Part shown: piece by piece, positions 1-7,723 of the stretch
How positions within the stretch are numbered: position 1 is the first letter of the stretch
Layout: each line of letters opens with the position of its first letter
IMG/VR virus record: IMGVR_UViG_3300045944_000072
Coordinates: 1-29,543 of that record
DNA length: 29,543 nt
DNA from: a virus
Reading direction: 5' to 3' (one strand)
Notes under the pieces: generated by a model
The model's input: the letters and a program-made list of their open reading frames with translations, nothing else
Told to the model about the DNA's origin: nothing
Databases searched by the model: none
Position numbers and translations under genes: made by a program

Positions 1-55
1 TGTCGCAGCCCCTGGCCCTGGGTCTGGTGATCCGGGGGGAGTCACGCAGTGTGAG

Positions 56-88
56 GCCCGCAACGGGCGCCCCTTTCCCGCAACGGGA
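56..88 (+). promoter_or_regulatory. Tandem CAA-loop hairpins in the leader of the terminase small-subunit gene
   Basis: Two short perfect inverted repeats lie in tandem. GCCCG-CAA-CGGGC is at 56-68 and TCCCG-CAA-CGGGA at 76-88. The 3' arm of the second contains the GGGAG that serves as Shine-Dalgarno for the ATG at 99. The core CCGCAACGG recurs in the same arrangement before the scaffold gene near 4158-4191, with different but compensating outer stem pairs. The inverted repeats are seen directly. A role in translation control is inferred from the overlap with the ribosome-binding site. Confidence 0.6.
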
Positions 89-98
89 GTGATGAACG

Positions 99-563
99 AT
101 GGCTGGTCATGGTCCTGCGCCGAAGCCGGCGCATCGTCGTGCTGGGAAGTCGAAGGACGCGCATGCGGTGACGGTGCTTCGGTTCGAGCTCGGCTCGCAG
201 CCGGAGTTGCCTGGGGTGTCGCCGCTCGGTGAGCCGTGGCCGGCGCAGACGGTGACGTGGTGGGAGATGTGGGGCGCGTCGCCGTTGTCGGAGAACTTCA
301 CGGCGTCGGACTGGTCGGAGCTGTTGGACACGGCGATCTTGCATGCGCGGCTGTGGTCGGGGGATGTGAGGGCTGCTCCGGAGCTGCGGTTGCGGGTGGC
401 GAAGTTCGGTGCGACGCCTGAGGATCGGGCGCGGTTGCGGATCACGTTCGCTCAGGCGGATGAGGCTGACGCGAAGCGGCCTGAGGCGCGGTCGAGGTCG
501 CGTGAGCGGCGTGGCGTGTTGGTGGGGTTGCCGGGTGCCGTGGAAGCCGTCGCAGCCGGGTGA
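99..563 (+). CDS. terS: Terminase small subunit
   Basis: This 154-aa protein probably recognises phage DNA for packaging and hands it to the large terminase. The middle region carries WWEMWGASP, then SDWSELLDTAILHARLWSG, then ELRLRVAKFGATPEDRARLR. I recognise this pattern from actinobacteriophage small terminase subunits. The N-terminus (residues 1-25) is basic and probably disordered. The ATG at 99 is supported by GGGAG at 85-89. It is the first gene of the late operon and overlaps the TerL start by about 29 nt in another frame. The last 40 residues are Arg-rich, but part of that reflects the overlapping reading frame. Codon use is G-rich compared with genes further downstream. Confidence 0.8.
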   Translation: MAGHGPAPKPAHRRAGKSKDAHAVTVLRFELGSQPELPGVSPLGEPWPAQTVTWWEMWGASPLSENFTASDWSELLDTAILHARLWSGDVRAAPELRLRVAKFGATPEDRARLRITFAQADEADAKRPEARSRSRERRGVLVGLPGAVEAVAAG

Positions 564-2163
564 GGTTCCGACGCTCGGCTTCTACGTGATCGACTGGATC
601 GCCGAGCATCTCGCAGCGCCGGACCGGCCAGGGTACGAACCGATGGTGTTGACGGCGGAGCAGGAGGATTTCGTTCTCCGCTTGTACGCGGTCGATCCGA
701 GATCGGGGCGGCGCCGGTTCCGGCGTGCCGTCTACTCGAGGTCGAAGGGATCGGGAAAGTCGCCGCTGCTCGCCGCCATCTCGTGCGCGGAGGCGTTGGC
801 GGATGTGGTGCCGGACGGGTGGGATCTCGATGGGCAGCCGGTGGGTCGGCCGTGGTCGTCGGTGCGGACGCCGTGGGTGCAGCTGGCGGCGGTGTCGGAG
901 GATCAGACCCGGAACGCCTGGGCGCCGCTGTTGGAGATGTTGCGCGAGGGCCCGGCCGTGGATGCGTTCCCTGGGTTGGAGCCGTTGGACACGTTCGTGA
1001 ACCTGCCCGACAAGGGCCGGATCGAGTTCGTCACCTCCGCGGCAACATCTCGTGAGGGGAACCGGCCGGTGTTCGCGGTGCTGGATCAGACGGAGGAGTG
1101 GAAGCCGTCGAACGGCGGTGTCCGTCTGGCGGCCACGATCCGCCGGAATCTGGGCAAGACGGGCGGGACGTCGGTGGAGTCACCGAACGCTTACGAGCCT
1201 GGGGTCGGGTCGGTGGCGGAGGACTCGGCCGAGTTTTGGCGCCGGATCCTTGAGCGCAGGGTGCGGGACGACGGGCTGCTGTATGACCATCGCGAGGCGC
1301 CAGCTGAGACCGATCTGGCGGATCGGGAGTCGCTGCTCGCCGGACTGGCGGTCACCTACGGCGATTCGGCTGAAGGCGCCGGCGGCTGGGTTGACTTGGA
1401 TCGGATCGTCGCGGAGGTGTGGGATCCGGCGACGGACCCGCAGGATGCCCGCCGCTTCTACCTGAACCAGGTGACGCACGCGTCGGATTCGTGGCTGTCC
1501 CAACCGGAGTGGGCCGGCTGTGCGGATGCGACGAAGGTGGTCGCCGATCGGGACGTTGTGACGCTTGGCTTTGACGGGTCCCGCTCGCGGGCGAAGGGTG
1601 TCACCGATGCGACGGCGTTGATCGGGTGCCGCGTGTCGGATGGGCATGTGTTCGAGGTTGGGGTGTGGGAGCAGCCGACCGGTCCGGCGGGTGAGGGATG
1701 GTCTGTGCCGGTGGTCGAGGTGGACGCGGCGGTGGCGCACGCGTTCGATCGGTGGCGTGTCGTCGGGTTCTATGCCGATCCGGCGAAGTGGGAGTCGTGG
1801 ATCGCTTCCTGGGAGGCGAAGTTTCACCGCAGGTTGAAGGTGAAGGCGACGCGGGATCATCCGATCGAGTGGTGGATGACGACCGGCCGCCGCGGGCTGG
1901 TGGTGAGGGCGCTCGACAAGTTCCATTCGGCGGTCGTCGACGGTGACCTGTCGCACGACGGGTCGTACGCGTTGACACGGCATGTGCTCAACGCCCGCCG
2001 GCGGGCGACGACGTCCGGGGTGATCATCGCGAAGGAGCATCCGGAGTCGTCCCGCAAGATTGATGCTGCGGTGGCTGCGGTGCTCGCTTGGCAGGCCCGG
2101 TTGGCTGCTGTCGCTGTCGGTCTGGGTCGGGCGACGGGTCAGGTGCCTCGCCGCATCAGGTGA
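535..2163 (+). CDS. terL: Terminase large subunit (ATPase and nuclease)
   Basis: This is the packaging motor that pumps DNA into the prohead and cuts it. With the chosen GTG start at 535 the protein has 542 residues. A Walker A-like SKGSGKS lies near residues 70-76 and a Walker B-like VFAVLDQTEEW near 179-189. C-terminal nuclease acidic residues appear in TLGFDGS (about D347), GFYADPAKW (about D415) and RKIDAAVA (about D510). The frame is open from 409, and GTG 502 and 511 are alternative starts. I chose 535 because GGTGGGG precedes it by 7 nt and because the protein then begins with PWKPSQPGEVPTLG, a typical N-terminus for this family. It overlaps TerS and is followed after 22 nt by the portal gene. 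Confidence 0.9.
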   Translation: MPWKPSQPGEVPTLGFYVIDWIAEHLAAPDRPGYEPMVLTAEQEDFVLRLYAVDPRSGRRRFRRAVYSRSKGSGKSPLLAAISCAEALADVVPDGWDLDGQPVGRPWSSVRTPWVQLAAVSEDQTRNAWAPLLEMLREGPAVDAFPGLEPLDTFVNLPDKGRIEFVTSAATSREGNRPVFAVLDQTEEWKPSNGGVRLAATIRRNLGKTGGTSVESPNAYEPGVGSVAEDSAEFWRRILERRVRDDGLLYDHREAPAETDLADRESLLAGLAVTYGDSAEGAGGWVDLDRIVAEVWDPATDPQDARRFYLNQVTHASDSWLSQPEWAGCADATKVVADRDVVTLGFDGSRSRAKGVTDATALIGCRVSDGHVFEVGVWEQPTGPAGEGWSVPVVEVDAAVAHAFDRWRVVGFYADPAKWESWIASWEAKFHRRLKVKATRDHPIEWWMTTGRRGLVVRALDKFHSAVVDGDLSHDGSYALTRHVLNARRRATTSGVIIAKEHPESSRKIDAAVAAVLAWQARLAAVAVGLGRATGQVPRRIR

Positions 2164-2185
2164 CTCGGCTCTGTGGGAGGTGCCC

Positions 2186-3583
2186 GTGCCGATCGACACG
2201 ACGTCTCCCCGTTCCCCGGGCTGGTGGTTCTCCAAGCTGCTCGGCGAGCTCGCTGCCCGTCAACCGCGGTTGAATCGGCTCGACTGCTACTACCGCGGCG
2301 ACCCGGATCTGCCGGAGGGGGCGCAGGGCTGCCGGGACTCGTACCGGCGTTTCCAAGCGAAGGCGCGCACGAACTTCGCGCAGCTCGTGGTGGAGGCTGT
2401 GCGGGAGCGGATGCAGCCGGCCGGGTTTCGCACCGGCGCCGCCGGCGACGACATCCAAGACGCCGATGCGTGGGCGATCTGGCAGGCCAACGGACTCGAC
2501 GCCGACTCGGCGCTCGTGCACCGGGCGCAGCTGGCGATGGGCGACGCCTACGTGATCGTCGGCCCGGCGGATGAGGAGGGTGGCGCGCCGGTGATCACAC
2601 CGGAGGACCCGCGGGAGGTCGTCACCGCTCATGACCCGATCCGCCGCCGTCGGACGGTTGCGGCGTTGAAGGCGTACCGGGATGTGGAGCAGGGCCGCGA
2701 CGTCGCCTACCTGTACCTGCCCGGCGTCGTTCTCCGTGCTGGCCGCCGGCCGGACGCCGCGGCGGTCGGGGTGCAGCTTGACGTCGGCGGCTGGGAGTGG
2801 GAAGGGGCGCAGACGACACGGGTTCCGGCGGTGCCGGTGGTGCGGTTCGCGAACCGTGCCGATCTGGCGGGCCGGTCGCTCGGAGAGTTCGAGGACGTCA
2901 TGGACGTGCTCGACCGGATCAACTTCATGGTGCTGCAGCGGCTCGTCGTCGCCGCGTTGCAGGCGTTCCGTCAACGGGCCGTGTCGAACCTGCCGGACCG
3001 GGACGCCGACGGGAACGAAATCGACTACAACGGGATCTTCTCCGCCGACCCGGGGGCGCTGTGGCAACTGCCTGAAGGGGCCGAGATGTGGGAGTCGCAA
3101 CAGGTTGACCTGACCCCGATCCTGTCCGCGGTCCGCCACGACATCCAAGACCTCGCCGCTGTCACCCGGACGCCGCTGTTCTACCTGACCCCGGACGCGG
3201 CGAACGGCTCCGCTGAGGGGGCGTCGCTGGCTCGTGAGGGGCTGGTGTTCAAGACGCAGGACCGGCTGTTGCAGGCAGGCGAGTCGTGGGAGCAGGTGAT
3301 GTCGCTGGCGTTCGCGTTCGCCGGCGACGAGGAGCGGGCCCGCCGTGGCGACATGGAAGTGATCTGGTCGTCGCCGGAGCGGTTCAGCCTGGTGGAGCGG
3401 TACGACTCGGCGTCGAAGGCTCAGGCGGCTGGTGTGCCGTGGCGGACGGTGATGACCGACGTGCTGCAGTTCACTCCGCAGCAGGTGACCCGCATGGAAG
3501 CCGAACGAGCGACCGATGTGCTGTTGGCCGGCATCCAAGAACCGGCCGAGCGTGAGCCGGTGTCAGCTGATGCCGCTACCTGA
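2186..3583 (+). CDS. Portal protein (SPP1 gp6-like)
   Basis: The portal is the dodecameric ring at the unique capsid vertex through which DNA enters and leaves. The 465-aa length fits the SPP1 gp6-like portal family. The N-terminal RLNRLDCYYRGDPDLPEG resembles the family's opening helix, and a long helical stretch around EDVMDVLDRINFMVLQRLV is typical of the crown and wing. The frame is open upstream into terL, but GTG 2186 directly after the TerL stop has GGGAGG at 2175-2180 and is the preferred start. Its stop overlaps the next gene by 14 nt. The place between TerL and the MuF-like gene is canonical. Confidence 0.85.
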   Translation: MPIDTTSPRSPGWWFSKLLGELAARQPRLNRLDCYYRGDPDLPEGAQGCRDSYRRFQAKARTNFAQLVVEAVRERMQPAGFRTGAAGDDIQDADAWAIWQANGLDADSALVHRAQLAMGDAYVIVGPADEEGGAPVITPEDPREVVTAHDPIRRRRTVAALKAYRDVEQGRDVAYLYLPGVVLRAGRRPDAAAVGVQLDVGGWEWEGAQTTRVPAVPVVRFANRADLAGRSLGEFEDVMDVLDRINFMVLQRLVVAALQAFRQRAVSNLPDRDADGNEIDYNGIFSADPGALWQLPEGAEMWESQQVDLTPILSAVRHDIQDLAAVTRTPLFYLTPDAANGSAEGASLAREGLVFKTQDRLLQAGESWEQVMSLAFAFAGDEERARRGDMEVIWSSPERFSLVERYDSASKAQAAGVPWRTVMTDVLQFTPQQVTRMEAERATDVLLAGIQEPAEREPVSADAAT

Positions 3584-4151
3584 CCGGCAGCGGCGGGCGT
3601 TGACCCGCCGACATCAGACGTTCCTTGACCGTCTCGGACTGCGGGCCGGTGTGCTGTTGGCGTCGGTGTGGGATGGCCTGGACGGCTACGACGAGGCGGA
3701 CGTCGACGATTTCGAGGCACGGTCGAGGCCGCCGCTGGCCGCGGCGAAGCGTGTCGCGGTGGCGTCGAGCGTCGCCTACTTCTCGACGCTCGCCCAGATC
3801 CGTCCCGCCGCGATCGAACCCGGAGACGTGCCGGTGCCGGTCGAGACCCGGGAACCATTCATCGCCTACTGGGCGGCGCTGAAGAACGGACACCCCGTCG
3901 AAGCCGCGCTTGAATCCGGGCGGGGTCGGGCGGCGGCGATCGCGGCGAACTTCGTCGTTTCCGCGGCGCGTCGCACCGGCGACCACGCCACCGCCAGCGC
4001 CGAAGTGGACGTGATCGGTTTCGAGCGTGTCGCGAACCGCGGCGCGTGCACGTGGTGCCGGGCCCGTTCCGGCACCGTCTACGACACCGCCGAAGCAGCC
4101 GACTACGGCCACGACCGCTGCCACTGCTCCGCCGCCCCGGTCTTCGCATGA
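3570..4151 (+). CDS. MuF-like minor capsid protein
   Basis: This 193-aa protein probably sits inside the capsid next to the portal. The C-terminus holds the cysteine and histidine signature of MuF-type proteins: CTWCRARSG near residue 152, then GHDRCHCSAAPVF near the end. That pattern suggests metal binding. The N-terminal half is helical and rich in Ala and Arg. ATG 3570 was chosen because it overlaps the portal stop; GTG 3552 in the same frame is possible, and neither has a strong Shine-Dalgarno. The order portal, MuF, scaffold, capsid supports the call. It is short compared with MuF proteins that carry fused toxins or enzymes, and no extra domain is seen. Confidence 0.75.
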   Translation: MPLPDRQRRALTRRHQTFLDRLGLRAGVLLASVWDGLDGYDEADVDDFEARSRPPLAAAKRVAVASSVAYFSTLAQIRPAAIEPGDVPVPVETREPFIAYWAALKNGHPVEAALESGRGRAAAIAANFVVSAARRTGDHATASAEVDVIGFERVANRGACTWCRARSGTVYDTAEAADYGHDRCHCSAAPVFA

Positions 4152-4157
4152 TCTCTC

Positions 4158-4271
4158 GCCCCGCAACGGGGCACCAGCCACCCGCAACGGGAGGAACCCA
4201 TCCATGACCGATGTGTCCGCAACGGACGCCACCACCACCGCCGACACCGTCGACACCGAAGCCGCAACGGC
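4158..4271 (+). promoter_or_regulatory. Cluster of four CAA-loop hairpins spanning the scaffold gene start
   Basis: Four inverted repeats with the same CAA loop lie within 114 nt. They are GCCCCG/CGGGGC at 4158-4172, CCCG/CGGG at 4181-4191, GTCCG/CGGAC at 4215-4227 and GCCG/CGGC at 4261-4271. The second overlaps the Shine-Dalgarno GGGAGG (4189-4194) of ATG 4204. The third and fourth lie in the first 25 codons. The stem sequences differ but stay complementary, which points to selection on structure. The two leader hairpins match the arrangement at 56-88. Confidence 0.65.
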
Positions 4272-4752
4272 ACCGGAGAAGGACTGGCAGGCGGAAGCCG
4301 ACAAGTGGAAGCGCCAGTCTCAGAAGCAGGAAGAGCGCGCCAAGGCCAACGCCGCGGCCGCTGCCGAGCTCGCTGAGCTGCGCAAGTCCACGATGACCGA
4401 CCTCGAGAAGGCCGTTGCCGAGGCCCACGCGAAGGGCCGCGCTGAAGGCGCCGCGGAGGCCGGGTCGAAGCTCGTCGCCGCCGAGCTGCGCGCCGCCCTG
4501 GCGGGCCGCAACGTCGACGTCGACGCGCTCCTCGAAGGAGTCAACCAGTCCCGGTTCATCGGCGACGACGGCGACCCCGACCGGGAAGCGATCGGCAAGT
4601 GGGTGGATCGCATCGCCCCCATCCCCGAGCAGCCGGAGAACCCTCTCGCCGCCGTGCTCGACCTGGGGCAGGGGCAGCGCAGCGGGTCAGCGATGGCGCT
4701 CAACGGGGACCCGCTCGAGCGGGCCCTCAAGTCGAAGCTCGGCATCACCTGA
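4204..4752 (+). CDS. Capsid scaffolding protein
   Basis: This 182-aa protein probably guides assembly of the major capsid protein into proheads and then leaves. Residues 1-25 are acidic and Thr/Ala-rich. Residues 28-90 are charged and strongly helical (KDWQAEADKWKRQSQKQEER and a run of AAAELAELRK), as expected for a scaffold coiled coil. The C-terminus is short and basic (LERALKSKLGIT). ATG 4204 has GGGAGG nine nt upstream; the frame is open further upstream across the MuF gene but that part is not protein-like. It lies immediately before the capsid gene. Its start is wrapped in CCGCAACGG hairpins, so translation of this gene may be regulated. Confidence 0.8.
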   Translation: MTDVSATDATTTADTVDTEAATAPEKDWQAEADKWKRQSQKQEERAKANAAAAAELAELRKSTMTDLEKAVAEAHAKGRAEGAAEAGSKLVAAELRAALAGRNVDVDALLEGVNQSRFIGDDGDPDREAIGKWVDRIAPIPEQPENPLAAVLDLGQGQRSGSAMALNGDPLERALKSKLGIT

Positions 4753-4760
4753 GCACCCTT

Positions 4761-4770
4761 CCGTAAGGAG
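4761..4770 (+). promoter_or_regulatory. Ribosome-binding site of the major capsid gene
   Basis: AAGGAG at 4765-4770 lies eight nt before the ATG at 4779. CCTT at 4757-4760 can pair with AAGG at 4765-4768 across a four-nt loop, so part of the site may be in a weak hairpin. Confidence 0.5.
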
Positions 4771-4778
4771 AACCTGTC

Positions 4779-5729
4779 ATGGCGATTTCCGCCGCAACCG
4801 TCACCGGCGACTTCTCCGGCTTCCTGCCGGCGAACATCGCTGCCCCCATCTTCGAACGTGCCGCCCGCATGTCGGTCGTGCAACGCGTCGCCCCTCAGAT
4901 CCCGCTCGGCGCGAACGGCGAATCGATCCCGGTCGTCACCGGACGCATGTCGGCCGGCTGGGTCGCTGAGGCCGCAGCCAAGCCGGCGTCGTCCGGGTCG
5001 ATGACGCTGAAGACGATGACCCCGCAGAAGCTCGCCGCCATCGCGGTCGTCTCGGCGGAGGTCGTGCGCGCCAACCCCGGCAACTACATGAACCTGCTCC
5101 GCCCGCAGATCGCGGAGGCGTTCGCCGTCGCGTTCGACTACGCGGCGCTGTACGACGCCGGCCCCGACGGCACCCCCTCCGGTGGCCCGTTCTCGACGAA
5201 CCTCGCCGCGACGACGAAGGACGTCGAGTTCGGCACGTCGGCGCAAAACACCGGCGGCGTCCACAACGATCTCGTCGACGCTCTGAAGCTCCTCGTGCAG
5301 GACAGCGACGCGGTCGGTCGCCGCTACCGGCTCACCGGCTGGGTGCTCGACCCGAAGGTGGAGGGCATCCTCCTCGACGCCGTCGACACGACCGGCCGCC
5401 CGATTTGGACGGCGATGGAGACCCCCGACGGGACGGTCAACATCGGCGCCGGTGTGCAGAACGGTCGGCTGCTCGGTCGGCCCGCCGCGATGGGCGAGCT
5501 GTCGTACGGGATCACGTGCGGGTTCGGCGGCGACTTCTCGCAGTGCGCGTGGGGTGTCGTCGGAGGCATCAGCTACGACGTGTCGACCGAGGCGACCGTG
5601 ACGATCAACGGGTCGCTCACGTCGCTGTGGGAGAACAACCTCGTCGCGATTCGGGCGGAGGCCGAGTACGGCTGGCTCGTGAACGACGTCGACGCGTTCG
5701 TGCAGTTGACGGACATCCAGACGTCCTGA
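4779..5729 (+). CDS. Major capsid protein, HK97 fold
   Basis: This 316-aa protein forms the icosahedral shell. The N-terminal FLPANIAAPIFERAARMSVV and the following SIPVVTGRMSAGWVAEAA match the N-arm and E-loop region of HK97-fold capsid proteins of the phage capsid family. The spine helix and P domain follow with KLAAIAVVSAEVVRANPGNYMNLLRPQIAEAF, here given in overlapping parts, and the C-terminal part with WENNLVAIRAEAEYGWLVND is typical. There is no obvious protease domain or long delta domain at the N-terminus, which agrees with a separate scaffold gene upstream. Start ATG 4779 has AAGGAG. A perfect inverted repeat follows the stop. Confidence 0.9.
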   Translation: MAISAATVTGDFSGFLPANIAAPIFERAARMSVVQRVAPQIPLGANGESIPVVTGRMSAGWVAEAAAKPASSGSMTLKTMTPQKLAAIAVVSAEVVRANPGNYMNLLRPQIAEAFAVAFDYAALYDAGPDGTPSGGPFSTNLAATTKDVEFGTSAQNTGGVHNDLVDALKLLVQDSDAVGRRYRLTGWVLDPKVEGILLDAVDTTGRPIWTAMETPDGTVNIGAGVQNGRLLGRPAAMGELSYGITCGFGGDFSQCAWGVVGGISYDVSTEATVTINGSLTSLWENNLVAIRAEAEYGWLVNDVDAFVQLTDIQTS

Positions 5730-5736
5730 ACCAAGA

Positions 5737-5768
5737 GACCCCGGACCGGTCCAGGCTGGTCCGGGGTC
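5737..5768 (+). terminator. 11-bp perfect inverted repeat after the major capsid gene
   Basis: GACCCCGGACC at 5737-5747 pairs perfectly with GGTCCGGGGTC at 5758-5768 around a 10-nt loop. There is no T tract, so it may be a partial terminator, an mRNA 3'-end stabiliser or a processing site. It lies between the capsid stop and the next start at 5790. Confidence 0.6.
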
Positions 5769-5789
5769 ACCTGCTGTTGGAGGTGGCAT

Positions 5790-6407
5790 GTGGCTGCTCT
5801 CGCGACCATCGTCGATCTTCAGCAGCGGGTCGCCATCGACCTGAACGACGGGACCGTGAAGGCCCGCGCCGTCGCCCTGTTGGACGACGCGTCGGCGGCG
5901 GTGCGTGCCGCAGCCGGTGGTCAGGTCATCTCGTCGGTGGCGAACGACTCGGTGAAGATCGTTCCACAGTGCGGCATCGTCCGCCTCCCGCAGATCCCGG
6001 TGACGGCTGTGGATTCGGTTGTGGACAAGGACGCTGCGGCGCTCGACTTCACCTGGTATCAGGTTGACGGCGGCGGGACCGAGATCACGCTCACGTCGGC
6101 TGAGGTGTACCGGTTTGACTACGAGTACCCGTGGCGCACCCCGCTGGCTCCGGTCACCGTCGTCTATGACCACGGCTACGACCCGGTCCCGGACGACATC
6201 GTCGCCCTGGTGTGTCAGGTGGCGGCGCGGGCGTTGGGTCGGCCACCGGAGACGTCCGGGTTGACGCAGGAGACGATCGGCGCCTACTCGTACAGCATCG
6301 GTGTCGCCGCCGCGGCTGGCGGGCTCGGGTTGCTCGACTCGGAGAAGGTGATCGCCCGCCGCTACGCCAACCCGGTCCGACCGGCTCGCCAGATCCGCGT
6401 CGGATGA
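5790..6407 (+). CDS. Head-tail adaptor (connector) protein
   Basis: This 205-aa protein probably docks under the portal as the first neck ring. The N-terminal helical part (TIVDLQQRVAIDLNDG, then RAVALLDDASAAVRAAAG) followed by a beta-rich middle (GIVRLPQIPVTAVDSVV) is characteristic of gp15/gp6-type adaptors. The C-terminal part has VPDDIVALVCQVAARALG and ends in a basic tail. The start is GTG 5790, with GGAGG nine nt or so upstream. It ends in an ATGA overlap with the next gene, so the two are translationally coupled. Confidence 0.75.
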   Translation: MAALATIVDLQQRVAIDLNDGTVKARAVALLDDASAAVRAAAGGQVISSVANDSVKIVPQCGIVRLPQIPVTAVDSVVDKDAAALDFTWYQVDGGGTEITLTSAEVYRFDYEYPWRTPLAPVTVVYDHGYDPVPDDIVALVCQVAARALGRPPETSGLTQETIGAYSYSIGVAAAAGGLGLLDSEKVIARRYANPVRPARQIRVG

Positions 6408-6736
6408 TCACCCTTCCGCACACGGTGACCGTGCAACGCGCGTCGTCGTCGTCCGACCGGTACGGCAACAGCGAACCGGACTGGTCGGCGCCGTCCGAGG
6501 CGGAGGTGCGGGCGTTCGTGCAGCAGCGGACCCTGCCCGGTGAGCAGCACGCCGACGGCCGCCAGGTCGTGGTCACTGGCTGGGTGGCGTTCATGGATCC
6601 GGCCACTGCGATCGCCGCCGGCGACCGGGTCGTGTGGGACGGGCGGACGTTCGAGGTCGACGGTGTCCCTGGGTCGATGTGGACGACGACCGCCGCTCAT
6701 CACCTCGAGGTCGCGCTGCGCACCGTCGACGGCTGA
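6404..6736 (+). CDS. Head closure (stopper) protein
   Basis: This 110-aa protein probably closes the neck after packaging. It begins ITLPHTVTVQRASSSSDRYG and continues with AEVRAFVQQRTLPGE and GDRVVWDGRTFEVDGVPG. That beta-barrel-like pattern is seen in SPP1 gp16-like and related head-tail joining proteins. The ATG at 6404 overlaps the preceding stop (ATGA) and has no strong Shine-Dalgarno of its own, consistent with coupling. The frame is open upstream over the adaptor gene, but that part is a shadow. The next expected gene, the gp10-like neck protein, is found only at 12188, after the modification cassette. Confidence 0.7.
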   Translation: MITLPHTVTVQRASSSSDRYGNSEPDWSAPSEAEVRAFVQQRTLPGEQHADGRQVVVTGWVAFMDPATAIAAGDRVVWDGRTFEVDGVPGSMWTTTAAHHLEVALRTVDG

Positions 6737-6743
6737 CCCCTCT

Positions 6744-6757
6744 GGAGCCTCGCCATG
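6744..6757 (+). promoter_or_regulatory. Start-associated GGAGCCTCGCC element
   Basis: GGAG (6744-6747) serves as Shine-Dalgarno and is followed by CCTCGCC and the ATG at 6755. Nearly the same block, GGAGCCTCGTC, precedes the ATG at 13561. Related GCCTCGCC octamers occur at 12841-12848 and 12855-12862. Confidence 0.45.
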
Positions 6758-7723
6758 TTGAACGTCGCCCTGATCGGCAACCACTCCGTGCCCCATTCGA
6801 CCGAGACACACCTGGCGAACGCTTGGGAAGCCAACGGCCACGACGTGGCCCGCATCCAAGAGGCGCCGTCGGCGTGGCGACACATGGCCGAACGGATCCC
6901 CGACGACGTCCAGCTCGTGCAGTGGGTAACCACCTACGACTACGCGCCGCCCGTCACCTACGACGACCAGCGCCGCTTCCTGAAAGAGATCCGAAACCGC
7001 GGCGTCCCGATCATCGGCACCCATCTGGATCGCTGGTGGGGATTGGATCGGGAGCATCGCATCCGCGAGTCGCCGTTCTTCACCGTCGATCTGCTGGCGA
7101 CGGCCGACGGCGGACACAACGCACAATGGGCCGAAGTCGGGATCGAGCACGTGTGGATGCCGCCCGGCGTCTCAGAGGCCGAGTGCGAACCCGGCACGTT
7201 CCGCGAGGACTTCTCTTCCGACGTCGCGTTCGTCGGATCGTGGCAGGGCCACTATCACCGCGAATGGCCCCACCGCGGGCAGCTCGTCCGGTGGCTGCGT
7301 GAGACGTACGGCACCCGCTGCCGGTTCTGGCCAGCCAAGGGGCAGCCAGCTGTTCGAGGCGAGGCGCTGCGCGACCTGTACGCGACGGTGAAGGTGCTCG
7401 TCGGCGACTCCTGTCTCGCCGGCGGCCAGACCAGGTACGCAAGTGATCGGATCCCGGAGACGCTCGGACGTGGCGGGTTCCTCATCCACCCGCACGTCGA
7501 AGGTGTCACCGACGGCCGCCTCTACAGCGACGGGCAGCATCTGCTGACGTGGCACGTCGGTGACTGGTCGAGCCTGCGTGACCTGATCGACGGGTCGCTC
7601 CGCTACGACTCCACACGAGAGCGGGTCGCCGAGCTCGGCCGCCGCCATGTGCTCGCCGGCCACACGTACGAGGTGAGGATGCGTCAGCTCGTCGCCGTCC
7701 TCGAGCAGCGGGGCATGCTGTGA
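6755..7723 (+). CDS. CgeB-like glycosyltransferase (GT-B fold)
   Basis: This 322-aa protein is a likely sugar transferase acting in the cytoplasm on a donor nucleotide sugar. The N-terminus MLNVALIGNHSVPHS is a Rossmann-like strand-loop-helix. The C-terminal half has RIPETLGRGGFLIHPHVEG near residues 230-248, which resembles the donor-binding block of CgeB-like and other GT-B enzymes (Arg, Glu, Gly-Gly, hydrophobic run). A further domain motif SSDVAFVGSWQGHYHREWPHRG near residue 155 also fits CgeB-type proteins, though it is given here only as context. It starts the five-gene cassette after an 18-nt gap and ends in a GTGA overlap with the next gene. Acceptor and sugar cannot be read from the sequence. 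Confidence 0.7.
   Translation: MLNVALIGNHSVPHSTETHLANAWEANGHDVARIQEAPSAWRHMAERIPDDVQLVQWVTTYDYAPPVTYDDQRRFLKEIRNRGVPIIGTHLDRWWGLDREHRIRESPFFTVDLLATADGGHNAQWAEVGIEHVWMPPGVSEAECEPGTFREDFSSDVAFVGSWQGHYHREWPHRGQLVRWLRETYGTRCRFWPAKGQPAVRGEALRDLYATVKVLVGDSCLAGGQTRYASDRIPETLGRGGFLIHPHVEGVTDGRLYSDGQHLLTWHVGDWSSLRDLIDGSLRYDSTRERVAELGRRHVLAGHTYEVRMRQLVAVLEQRGML

Noticed and set aside
1-98. cos site or late promoter before terS
   Set aside because: Only the CAA-loop hairpins are evident; no -10/-35 pair or clear cos-like symmetry could be supported in these 98 bases.
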